From Caldilinea sp. CFX5 (lineage in GTDB: Bacteria > Chloroflexota > Anaerolineae > Caldilineales > Caldilineaceae): a DNA stretch of 64,000 nt. Shown piece by piece: positions 17,201 to 23,852 of this stretch. Within the stretch, counting starts at the first letter, position 1. Every line of letters begins with the position of its first letter. The stretch lies in contig QWII01000058.1 of the NCBI GenBank assembly GCA_021405325.1, positions 1 through 64,000 of the forward strand. The letters run 5' to 3'. Under the pieces are notes generated by a model. It was not told where the DNA came from, searched no databases, and worked only from the letters and a program-made list of their open reading frames with translations. Made by a program: the position numbers and the translations under genes.

Positions 17201-18341
17201 TGCGCGTCACCAGGGCAACTATGAACAGAGCCAAACCCATTGTGATGCAGCGCTGGCGCTGTTACAAAAACCGAACTTGCCCGCGGCGCAAACCGATCTG
17301 CTCCTGGTTGACCTGTATAATCACCGGAGCTATGCCTGTCGGCAACAGGGGGCATATTCACAGGCCCAATTGTATAGTGAACGGGCGCTCCAGATCTGCT
17401 ATGACCGGAACTACCGACGGGGGGAGGCGGCGGCGCTGAACACGATGGCGGCGATTGCCTACTACCGGCGCGAGTTTGCCGATGAAGAACGCCATCGCGA
17501 AGCGGCGATCCAGCTTCAGCGCCAAATTGGCGATCTGCCTGGTGAAGGGGTCAATTTGTATCATCGCGCCCTGGTTCTCCATGAAACCGGTCAACTCGAA
17601 GCGGCGGAAAGGTGGGCGCTGGCCGTATTGGCAATTCATCAAGCGACCGAGGATCTGCGCGGGGAAATGAATGTGCGCAATCTGTTGGGTCTGCTCTATG
17701 CGCAATTTGGCGAAGTTGGGGAAGCAGCCACGGAATTACAACATAGTTTGCAGATCAGTGAGCAGATCGGCGACGAAGCCGGCAAGGCTTATGCGATCTG
17801 TCACCTTGGCGTCGTCCTGCGCGACCGGGGTCGCTTACGGGTGGCCGCCGAATATCTGGAAGAGAGTTGGCAAATGGCCGATCAGCAAGGGGATCGGTAC
17901 CTCAGCGCCATGTGCCAAAGCCATCTGGCGATTGTCCGCTTGTTAGAGGAAAAATTTGAAAGGGCCATTCAGCTTGCCCAACAAGCGTTGAACGCAAGGG
18001 AAGAATTGCAAGCGACCATCTTAACGATCAGCGATCTAACCACACTGGCGCGGGCCTACTGGGGATTGGGCAAAGACGAACAAGCTTTAGAATACGCCGA
18101 AAGCGCGCTGGAACGCCTGACCGAGAGTTATGCTGTCGGGGCGGAATTTCCCCATCATGAGTACTTCCATTGCGCCACTGTTCTGCGCCATGTCGGTCGC
18201 TTCGCGGCCGCCTATGATGCACTCCAGGCCGCTTTCAAACTCTTAACCACACAGGCTGACCAAATCAGCAATCCAACACGCCGCCAGGCGTTTCTGAAAT
18301 TGGCGCCAGTGAACAGTACGATCATGGCCGCTTTCAACTAA
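14226..18341 (+). CDS. Soluble-adenylyl-cyclase-like protein: two class III cyclase domains, AAA/STAND ATPase, TPR region
   Basis: A 1371-residue cytosolic protein with the domain order of mammalian soluble adenylyl cyclase (ADCY10). Cyclase domain 1 (about residues 25-190) keeps both metal Asp residues (D34 in LFADISGFT, D86 in GFGGDAL) but lacks the Asn-Arg transition-state pair. Domain 2 (about 258-400) has lost the first metal Asp (Gln269 in VVLFLQF) but keeps a Lys (K305), then D375, N382 and R386 in YDLLGSAVNLTNRL, spaced exactly as D1018, N1025 and R1029 of mammalian C2. So the two domains should form one active site that prefers ATP. Walker A GEAGIGKS (475-482) and LIFEDIQW follow, then TPR-like helices from about 830. 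It is convergent with the Crp-like gene. Confidence 0.85.
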   Translation: MERPAAFIAADRAAALAGATTLPETMEGSVLFADISGFTALLEKMAAQFGPTEAADQLTTQINLVFADLIDQVEQFQGTVVGFGGDALSCWFHLDNGRRATACALAMQQAMEKFAHIELEDGTSVILALKVGLTSGTVRRLVVGDPAIQLLDVMAGAAMLELGAVLHESARGEIRVGPGALQQIEEALVTTAWYLNEQEQAIARVAGFRPAALTAAANTALAPAPTQPIPVLDEALLVDWLLPPVYDRVRQGQGRFLNDLRPVVVLFLQFNGLDYVNDELVGAKLDAYVRWVQHCLARYEGFLLKLTIDDKGSYLLATFGALESHDDDAQRAAAAALELRSAPEEFSFITSVQIGLHQGRILAGAFGSKKRAAYDLLGSAVNLTNRLMTSAAPNQILTSKRIIEAVCDHFQFGPPTLTPLKGVGDRYLYELRDRLPVNLSVYDEPILEREAELNFLSQILEQVFASQGQIVLIEGEAGIGKSRLVAEFRRRATTIGCVVATAVCESFSRENIYQSWQQILFTLPSIAAEDSLAMHDPLLSNFLGLTFMPGATKGAHLSPQQQATTFARITDLLLAEAHQRPLVLIFEDIQWLDHASVNLLKSFYQRMANAPVLLLFVQRPAGSDSAQLLANLSSLAKFHHRALAPLSHKAIQAIIEDQLAGRALPLLLALIAIRAQGNPYYAEELLLALYDLNLLVYKKESNEWDLAPALFARLQAENCLRKDPVSGEWRLEVNAALATIALGIPDAIHQLVLAAIDELPEGCRQIVQIASVIGGPFTCTFLQQVYPSPIDLPGLREQLQLLVRHQLLVRLRADDEEQYEFRRHLTQAVVYATMVETQRQTLHAAVGQLMARRQPTAAPLLAYHFSRSHLAEKSRHYLELAVHAARQEEANQAALNYYNQLLALDEQWPWLQGKVEVAHILGLRSEEEHTLNRLAEWPTAPRFTVRYLYAQYYAAICHYELAAQAAGQALAIAEAQADLLDQARALGLLALIARHQGNYEQSQTHCDAALALLQKPNLPAAQTDLLLVDLYNHRSYACRQQGAYSQAQLYSERALQICYDRNYRRGEAAALNTMAAIAYYRREFADEERHREAAIQLQRQIGDLPGEGVNLYHRALVLHETGQLEAAERWALAVLAIHQATEDLRGEMNVRNLLGLLYAQFGEVGEAATELQHSLQISEQIGDEAGKAYAICHLGVVLRDRGRLRVAAEYLEESWQMADQQGDRYLSAMCQSHLAIVRLLEEKFERAIQLAQQALNAREELQATILTISDLTTLARAYWGLGKDEQALEYAESALERLTESYAVGAEFPHHEYFHCATVLRHVGRFAAAYDALQAAFKLLTTQADQISNPTRRQAFLKLAPVNSTIMAAFN

Positions 18342-18364
18342 AGCATAGGACTTACGCAACAACC

Positions 18365-19102
18365 TTAGGACGGAAGATTCATACGGCTATCGCGTTCAGC
18401 TTGCACACGCGGTAGATCCAGGATCGTGAGTACGCCATTGTCAAAGGCCACCAATTCCCGCACGCTCCACTCGCCCAGAATTTTGTTCACCCACTGGCGC
18501 CGTGCGCCGATCAGCGAAGCTAGTTCGTCTTGGGTCAACCCCAGATTTAGCACATAGCGTTTGCCCGGGGTGACCACCTGTCCCAATTCCTCGTTGTAGA
18601 GCAACAAAAAATGCAGAAAGCGCCCGGCTGCATCCATACGCGCCAAACTTTCGGCATACATGGAAGTCCAGCGCACCTTCTGCACCACCTGGCGCGCCAA
18701 CGCCAATGCCAACCCGGGAATGTGGGTGAGATGGTATAAACAGCGCTCTGCCGACATCTCCAGCAAGACACAGGTAGTGATGGCTTCGGCGGTCGCCGAA
18801 CGGGGTTGTCCATCCAACAAACTAAACTCTCCCAAGAGTTGACGCGGCGCCAGAATATTCATCGTTGTCTCCTCGCCGCCGGGGCTAAGGTGATAGACCC
18901 GCACCGTACCGCGCATGATCACAAAGAGGTTGCGGCCATCATCGCCCTGGTGAAAGATCACCTCACCGCTACGATAGGAACGTTGCCGAAAATCCTGGGC
19001 AACTTGGCTCAACATGCTTTGGCTCAGATCGCGAAAAAGGGCTGTTTCTTGCAAAAAGGTAACGACCGTTGGCGCCACGGTTGTCAATGTAGCATCAGGC
19101 AT
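18365..19102 (-). CDS. Crp/Fnr-family transcriptional regulator, cAMP pocket retained
   Basis: A 245-residue regulator. The N-terminal cyclic-nucleotide domain keeps the residues that hold cAMP in E. coli CRP: Gly-Glu (G91-E92, LLGEFSL), Arg-Ser (R101-S102, QPRSAT) and Thr-Ser at the central helix (T146-S147, VRWTSMY). The C-terminal winged helix includes LTQDELASLIGARRQWVNKIL. At the positions of CRP R180, E181 and R185 it has R202, Q203 and K207, so the DNA target should differ. There are no Cys residues suggesting an FNR-type iron-sulfur cluster. The neighbouring convergent gene encodes a cyclase, and similar palindromes precede both genes. It probably senses cAMP and controls both. Confidence 0.88.
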   Translation of the reverse strand: MPDATLTTVAPTVVTFLQETALFRDLSQSMLSQVAQDFRQRSYRSGEVIFHQGDDGRNLFVIMRGTVRVYHLSPGGEETTMNILAPRQLLGEFSLLDGQPRSATAEAITTCVLLEMSAERCLYHLTHIPGLALALARQVVQKVRWTSMYAESLARMDAAGRFLHFLLLYNEELGQVVTPGKRYVLNLGLTQDELASLIGARRQWVNKILGEWSVRELVAFDNGVLTILDLPRVQAERDSRMNLPS

Positions 19103-19190
19103 GGTATCCCCTTACACTATCCCTCACACTCTTTCTCTGCCGGTCGGATGGGGGCATAGACCGCTGACGGCATCGGTATCGCATCGCTGT

Positions 19191-19206
19191 TGTCCGCCAG
19201 TGGACA
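19191..19206. promoter_or_regulatory. TGTCC-N6-GGACA palindrome upstream of the Crp-like gene
   Basis: TGTCCGCCAGTGGACA, centred about 96 bp before the start codon of the minus-strand regulator gene. It matches both palindromes at 14128-14165 in its TGTCC and GGACA half-sites. Autoregulation is likely. Confidence 0.6.
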
Positions 19207-19257
19207 GCCAAACTTGTTCTACATGACAGCAGACAGTTACTCCCCTGCCTAGACTAC

Positions 19258-19283
19258 ACTATCCAAGCAAACTATCCAAGCAA
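19258..19283. repeat. 13-bp tandem direct repeat
   Basis: ACTATCCAAGCAA occurs twice with no gap (19258-19270 and 19271-19283). It lies about 160-180 bp upstream of the Crp-like gene start and could be an activator site or a simple duplication. Confidence 0.6.
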
Positions 19284-19442
19284 CGGTGTCGGTCATTTTC
19301 AGTATATGAAAGCGAGGTTGAGATGCAAACAACGGAAGAAATTCTAAGCGATATTTTGCATATTTTCCCCAATTTTGCAAATAGCCAATTTTGGTGTTCA
19401 GCCATTCGGTTTGGCGTTACGCCGTTGAGGTTTGGCGATCAG

Positions 19443-19475
19443 AGCAGTTCGACTTTTGCTAAAAGTCGAACTGCT
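19443..19475. repeat. Perfect 15-bp hairpin with 3-base loop
   Basis: AGCAGTTCGACTTTT, loop GCT, then the exact reverse complement. GGCGTTAC upstream and GTAACGCC downstream form an outer inverted pair, so the whole of about 19413-19493 looks like a small palindromic element. No transposase is present. Confidence 0.65.
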
Positions 19476-19555
19476 GCGCAAGTGTGTAACGCCTATCGGT
19501 ATTCTGTTGTCATGCCGCGGACGGAGAATGGCGTGCATGGACGAGCGAGGTTCGT

Positions 19556-19933
19556 ATGACGCCATTTGGTTGGCTATGCTTGAGCCATCTGATTGCCGAT
19601 TGGATGTTGCAAAGCGACTGGATGGCGCGCGGCAAGCGCACAAGATTGACGAGTGTCGCCGGGTTGGTTCATTACACCATTTATACGATCCTCATTGTCT
19701 TCACTTTGCTCTTCATCGCCCCCACACTGGACGCAACGCGCTACTTGCTGTTGGGCAGCCTGGTCTTCACTTCCCACTGGTTAATTGATGGCACTGATCT
19801 GGTGCAATGGTGGATGCGCTGGGTTGGGCAGCGTGACCAAAGCATGGTGCGGCTAGTCATTGATCAGACGCTGCACTTATTGGTGTTAAGTGTTGTTGCA
19901 ACCATCTGTTGCGGCGCATTGCACCTACGCTAA
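19556..19933 (+). CDS. DUF3307 family membrane protein
   Basis: A 125-residue membrane protein with the DUF3307 pattern: an N-terminal helix with CLSHLIADWMLQSDWMA (His and Asp in the first helix), K-rich turn, GLVHYTIYTI, then TSHWLIDGTDL and a final helix with DQTLHLLVL. There are about four hydrophobic segments. The conserved His/Asp residues inside the membrane helices suggest metal or substrate binding, but the function of DUF3307 is unknown. The ATG follows GAGG at a fair distance. Neighbours give no operon context. Confidence 0.75.
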   Translation: MTPFGWLCLSHLIADWMLQSDWMARGKRTRLTSVAGLVHYTIYTILIVFTLLFIAPTLDATRYLLLGSLVFTSHWLIDGTDLVQWWMRWVGQRDQSMVRLVIDQTLHLLVLSVVATICCGALHLR

Positions 19934-20000
19934 TCGTTTCCGGCAAAGGTATATGTTGCACCCCCTGTGAACATGCACCTTTTTTGATTACCGGTTATAA

Positions 20001-20777
20001 TTCCCAAGCAAAGCCGACCAACTATCAGTAGACCGCAACGTAGCCTTGCTTGTACGAGACCGACTCCGGCCTACGCGACGATTACGCATTGGCAGCTACG
20101 TCTTCGGCAATGATTTTCGCCATCCTGTACAACTTGCGCGGGAAATGACCACGGTGGATCTGCTGTCGGACGGTCGGCTCGAAGTGGGGCTGGGCACCGG
20201 TTGGGAATCTAGCGACTATCAGCAGGCCGGCGTCGCATTGGAAAGCCCTGGCACACGTGTAACGCGACTGGCAGAAGCCATTCAAATCATGAAGCGCTTT
20301 TGGTCTGGGGAGCCGGTCAATTTCACTGGTAAACACTATCAGATTCAGGAGTTGCAAGGCGTTCCCAAGCCGGTGCAACAGCCACACCCGCCGCTTATGA
20401 TCGGTGGCGGCAGCAAGCGCATCCTATCGTTGGCGGCGTGTGAGGCGGCGATTGTCAGCATCAATGCGCGCACCACGGCGGATGGTCAACTTGATTTTGA
20501 TAGTCTAACCACAGAGGCGACAGCCCAGAAAGTGGCGTGGGTGCGGCAAGCAGCAGGTGAGCGCTTTGCGACATTGGAACTCAATCTTGTCATTGCCAAT
20601 GTCGTTGTCACAGACAATGCCGAGTCTGTGGCCGAAGAGATGATTCGGCGCTACGGCCTCACCGGACAGACAACAACTGCTGAGGTGCTGGCCTCGCCTT
20701 CGATGTTGATTGGTAATGTTGAGCAGATTGTCGAGCGGTTGCAGGCTTGGCGCGAGCAATTGGGCTTTTCGTATTTT
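20001..20777 (+). pseudogene. LLM-class (luciferase-like, F420-dependent type) oxidoreductase, truncated at both ends
   Basis: The frame opens at 20001 without an ATG in the family position; a TTG at 20046 is the first plausible start. Homology begins at RRLRIGSYVFGNDFRHPVQLAREMTTVD, which in intact enzymes lies about 60 residues into the protein, so the N-terminus is missing. It continues through LSDGRLEVGLGTGW, RLAEAIQIMKRFWSG and PPLMIGGGSKRIL to VERLQAWREQLGFSYF. The last 20 or so residues are replaced by an unrelated sequence that belongs, in another frame, to the ABM-type gene fused at about 20777. So both ends are damaged. The enzyme class uses F420 or FMN. Confidence 0.75.
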
Positions 20778-21336
20778 AGCGCTTGCCATTGCCCGCAACG
20801 ATATTGCGCCAGCCATGCAAGCGCAGCGCGGCTTCCAACAATGGTTACTCCTCTTGGATGCCGCCAACTATAAGACGCTCTCGGTGCCGCTGTGGGAAAG
20901 CGCCGAGGCGATGGCCGCCAGCGACCAGGCCAGTCCCTATTTTCAGGCGCAAATGCAAAAGATTGCCAACTTGATTGTTCCCCCGCCGGTGATTGAACCC
21001 TATACGGTGAATTTACAAGTGGGCCATAGCACCGCCGCGGCCTATGCCTCCGTCAGCAGTGGGCAGCTTCAACCCGGCAGAGTGGAGCAATTTGTCGAGA
21101 CCTGGCGCGCACGAGTTGCCCCCCACCTCGCCGATCTGGTCGGTTTTCAAGCCGCTTACGTATTGACGGATGCCAACACGCATAAAGCAATGACCCTCTC
21201 TCTCTATACCACTGCCGCCGATGCAGAAGCGGTTCAGACCAGTGGCAAGTTTCGCGAGCTGGTTGGTATGTTGGCCGACACTTTAATTGTAGAAACCGTG
21301 GTGCGCGCAGGCTACGAGGTTGCGATTCAAGGATAG
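20778..21336 (+). pseudogene. Two-domain ABM (antibiotic biosynthesis monooxygenase-like) protein lacking its N-terminus
   Basis: From ILALAIARNDIAPAMQAQ onward this encodes two dimeric alpha-beta-barrel (ABM-like) domains: GFQQWLLLLDAANYKTLSVPLWES in the first, GFQAAYVLTDANTHKAMTLSLYTT in the second. The first beta strand of domain one, normally about 15-20 residues before ARNDIAP, is missing because the sequence switches into the oxidoreductase relic. The first in-frame ATG after the junction is at 20815. If it is used, a truncated protein could still be made. I treat it as a likely relic. Confidence 0.65.
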
Positions 21337-21545
21337 GCTGGCAATGAGGTCAACGAAGTTACTGCGATACGTTGATTTCTTGAAAACCAATGCCATAACG
21401 ATTGGCGAATCCATACACACCGGATTCTTGGCGATCATGGTTGAGACAGTGTTGAGACAAAGTTGATAGATCGACCACCGACGCCCATGCTATAGTAAAG
21501 CCAGCCTTTCGCAAATGTTTTCCACTTTCTACAAGGAGCACCCCA

Positions 21546-21944
21546 ATGACCACAACTGAAGAAATCCTACAAATTCATCGCACTTATCTCGCCGCCCATG
21601 ATGCCGGCAATCTGGCTGTCATGGCGCCATTGACCCACCCGGATTACAGCTATTTTCATGTCAACGCCGGTCTCAAGGGCGAGGCCGGCGCGCCGGGTGT
21701 ATTGGAGGCAATTTACCAAAGCGGTTACAAAGCACAGTTGAGTGTCCATCATAGCGAAGCGCAGGTCTATGGCGACGCCGCGGTTGTCACCTGTTATCTT
21801 GCCGGCCAATTTACCTGGGCCGGTGGGAATGGCAGTGTCACTGGCGTCTGGCGCTACACCGGGATGTGGGTCAAAGTGGCTGGACAGTGGCAAATCGTCC
21901 ATGCTCATGCCTCACCGCTCGCGCCCCACCATTCAGCAGCCTAA
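21546..21944 (+). CDS. NTF2-like (SnoaL/DUF4440-type) protein
   Basis: A 132-residue protein with the NTF2-like fold pattern: an N-terminal helix EEILQIHRTYLAAHDAGNLAVM, PDYSYFHVNAGLKGE, then strands SVHHSEAQVYGDAAVVTCYLAGQF, WRYTGMWVKVAGQWQIVHAHAS. Such proteins act as small-molecule isomerases, hydratases or ketosteroid-like enzymes, or have unknown roles. AAGGAG lies 8 bases before the ATG. It leads a tight run (21546-23663) of small oxidative-looking genes, which may be an operon. A TATAGT about 50 bases upstream could be its -10 box, but I find no good -35. Confidence 0.75.
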   Translation: MTTTEEILQIHRTYLAAHDAGNLAVMAPLTHPDYSYFHVNAGLKGEAGAPGVLEAIYQSGYKAQLSVHHSEAQVYGDAAVVTCYLAGQFTWAGGNGSVTGVWRYTGMWVKVAGQWQIVHAHASPLAPHHSAA

Positions 21945-21957
21945 AAGGAGAAGAGCA

Positions 21958-22374
21958 ATGACCCCAATACAAGAAGTTCAGCAAGCCCAGGCCGCCTTTC
22001 TAACCGCGCTCAATCAGGGCGATGTTGCCGCCATTCTGCGCCTCAATCAGCCGGGCGGTGATACGTTCTATCTCGACAATGACCTACTCTTCCCTGATCC
22101 CGACCAGACCGCCTGGGAGGGTGCTTTTGCGGCCGGCCTCAAATACGCCTTGCAGAGCCGCCACGAAGAAATAAAAGTTTTTGGACAATGCGCCGTGGTC
22201 ACAGGCTATTTGGTTGGTACAGTGACGGTGCCTGGCGGGACTGTTCTCCGGCAGACCTGGCGCACAACTATGGTCTGGGTACAAACGGCCGGTAGTTGGC
22301 GCAATCAACATGTGCATCTTTCGCCGTTGACGCCGATGCACAAAAGTAGCGGAAGCTCATATCAGCCAGATTGA
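21958..22374 (+). CDS. NTF2-like (SnoaL-type) protein
   Basis: A 138-residue relative of the preceding protein: VQQAQAAFLTALNQGDVAAIL, DTFYLDNDLLF, then HEEIKVFGQCAVVTGYLVGTV and WRTTMVWVQTAGSWRNQHVHLSPL. The two share fold and order of elements but little exact sequence, so they are old paralogues. I take the ATG at 21958, 13 bases after the previous stop and preceded by AAGGAGAAG. The frame is open further upstream, but only inside the preceding gene. It is likely cotranscribed and cotranslated with its neighbour. Confidence 0.72.
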   Translation: MTPIQEVQQAQAAFLTALNQGDVAAILRLNQPGGDTFYLDNDLLFPDPDQTAWEGAFAAGLKYALQSRHEEIKVFGQCAVVTGYLVGTVTVPGGTVLRQTWRTTMVWVQTAGSWRNQHVHLSPLTPMHKSSGSSYQPD

Positions 22375-22493
22375 GCAAGCAACAGAAAGTCAACCCTACT
22401 ATTTTAGTGCGCTGATGGTTGGTGTATACAAACAGAAAAGCAGTACATAATTCATTTCATCTTCTACTTCATATCATACAAGGAGATATTCTT

Positions 22494-22796
22494 ATGATCG
22501 TCAATCGTCGTTCCTTTCCTGTGAAGGCAGGCTGTATGGATCAAGCCCTCGCTTTATTGCGCGATGCCGGGCAGAAGTATCCTCACCCACAGGGGCGACC
22601 GCGTCGTCTGTATGCTTCCAATTTGGGTGAATTGAGCGTGGTTGCCTTTGAAATTGAGTATGCCAACCTGGCTGAATATGAGGCGTACTGGAATGCGATT
22701 GCCGCCCAACCCTGGATCGGCGACTTTTTCGCCCAATGGGATACAATCATCGAATCTGGCGCTAAGAATGAAATTTGGGCAGTTGAACCCGTTTAA
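22494..22796 (+). CDS. NIPSNAP/ABM-like dimeric alpha-beta-barrel protein
   Basis: A 100-residue protein, MIVNRRSFPVKAGCMDQALALLRDAG, then RRLYASNLGELSVVAFEIEYANLAEYEAYW and AQWDTIIESGAKNEIW. The strand-helix-strand plan and the length fit a ferredoxin-like alpha-beta-barrel of the NIPSNAP or ABM type. The ATG at 22494 follows AAGGAG; the upstream open frame has no ribosome site. It sits between NTF2-like genes and an SDR, a company often seen in aromatic or polyketide-like oxidation, though no pathway is evident here. Confidence 0.65.
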   Translation: MIVNRRSFPVKAGCMDQALALLRDAGQKYPHPQGRPRRLYASNLGELSVVAFEIEYANLAEYEAYWNAIAAQPWIGDFFAQWDTIIESGAKNEIWAVEPV

Positions 22797-22823
22797 AGCA
22801 ACAATGATTTTGCGAGGAGATTT

Positions 22824-23663
22824 ATGAACAGATTTCAAGATCGTGTTGCCATTATCACCGGTGGCGCCAGTGGCATTGGCGAGGCGACGGTGCGGCTGTT
22901 TGCCGAAGCCGGCGCCAGGGTCGTGATCGCAGACGTACAGGATGAGCGTGGGGAGCGGCTTGCTGCCAGCCTTGGGGAGAGCGCTATCTATCAACATGCC
23001 GATGTCAGCCAGGAGGCGGATATACAGGAGCTGATGCAACAGACCGTGGCGCGCTTTCACCGGCTGGATTGTCTGGTCAACAATGCTGGCATTGCCGGGG
23101 CAGGCGGTTCTTTAGAAGAATTGACCGTGGAGGGGTTTGACCACACCCTTGCCGTCAACCTGCGCGGCGTTTTTCTAGGCATAAAACATGCCATTCCAAT
23201 CATGAAGCGCCAAGGTGGAGGGACGATTGTCAACACTGCCAGCATAACGGGGTTGCGCACAGGGCTTTCTAGTCACGCCTATAGCGTCTCTAAGGCGGCT
23301 GTCATTCATCTCACGCGCATGGCGGCAATGGAATTGGGCGCCAGCGGCATTCGTGTCAACTGTGTTTGTCCCGGCGGTGTTGCCACACCAATCTTTGGCA
23401 AGGCATTTGGCCTTTCCCCAGAACAAGCGGATCAGACCGTGGCGGCTGCGGGAGAATTTTTGGCAAATTGGGGACAAGCGCTCCCACGCGCTGGGGCGCC
23501 AGAAGATATTGGCCGCGCTATCCTTTGGCTGGCAAGCGATGCCTCTAGCTTTGTGACTGGTCATGCGCTGGTGGTGGACGGTGGTTTGATCCCTGGACAG
23601 ACGATGACCGCTGGTATGCAAATGTATGCGAATATGGCGGCCGTCATGAATGTGTCGATATAA
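22824..23663 (+). CDS. Short-chain dehydrogenase/reductase
   Basis: A 279-residue classical SDR. It has the NAD(P)-binding motif TGGASGIG near residues 12-19, an acidic end of strand 2 (VVIADVQD, which favours NAD(H)), NNAG, the catalytic Ser-Tyr-Lys (TASITG..., then AYSVSKAA) and the substrate loop after PGGVATP. The tail extends about 25 residues past the usual VDGG end (MQMYANMAAVMNVSI). The substrate is unknown. GAGGAG precedes the ATG. It is the last gene of the 21546-23663 run and is followed by the small mobile element at 23734. Confidence 0.88.
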   Translation: MNRFQDRVAIITGGASGIGEATVRLFAEAGARVVIADVQDERGERLAASLGESAIYQHADVSQEADIQELMQQTVARFHRLDCLVNNAGIAGAGGSLEELTVEGFDHTLAVNLRGVFLGIKHAIPIMKRQGGGTIVNTASITGLRTGLSSHAYSVSKAAVIHLTRMAAMELGASGIRVNCVCPGGVATPIFGKAFGLSPEQADQTVAAAGEFLANWGQALPRAGAPEDIGRAILWLASDASSFVTGHALVVDGGLIPGQTMTAGMQMYANMAAVMNVSI

Positions 23664-23733
23664 GGCTGCACGCATACGGCAAACATGCGCCTTTGGGCCA
23701 CACCAAGTATAATTTCCGTTAGCTCCGATTCTT

Positions 23734-23816
23734 GTAACGACTAAGCTCTTAGCCGGTCCGTGACCGGCGACCGCATCGCTGGTCACGGACCGGCTAAGAG
23801 CAGGCTTAGTAGTTAC
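23734..23816. mobile_element. 83-bp MITE-like palindromic element, GTAAC ends, with 8-bp target duplication
   Basis: Ends GTAACGACTAAGC and GCTTAGTAGTTAC are inverted repeats (11 of 13). Inside are two perfect 21-base arms (23745-23765, 23781-23801) around a 15-base loop. CGATTCTT (23726-23733) and CGATTCTC (23817-23824) flank it, matching 7 of 8, as expected from target duplication. A related copy lies at 52891-52972. IS66-family transposons have GTAA-starting ends and 8-bp duplications, so an IS66-like transposase could mobilise it (inference). No transposase is encoded. Confidence 0.75.
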
Positions 23817-23852
23817 CGATTCTCTTTCTATCTTGATCTAACGGGAGTTTTT

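Larger units (their letters stand above)
19103..19555. other. Upstream region of the Crp-like gene
   Basis: 453 bp without a secure gene. It contains the operator palindrome (19191-19206), a 13-bp tandem repeat (19258-19283), and a strong hairpin (19443-19475). An open frame from ATG 19323, starting MQTTEEILSDILHIFPNF after GAGGTTGAG, is possible, but it soon runs through the hairpin element and has no recognisable domain. It may be a gene start broken by the hairpin insertion. Confidence 0.45.
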
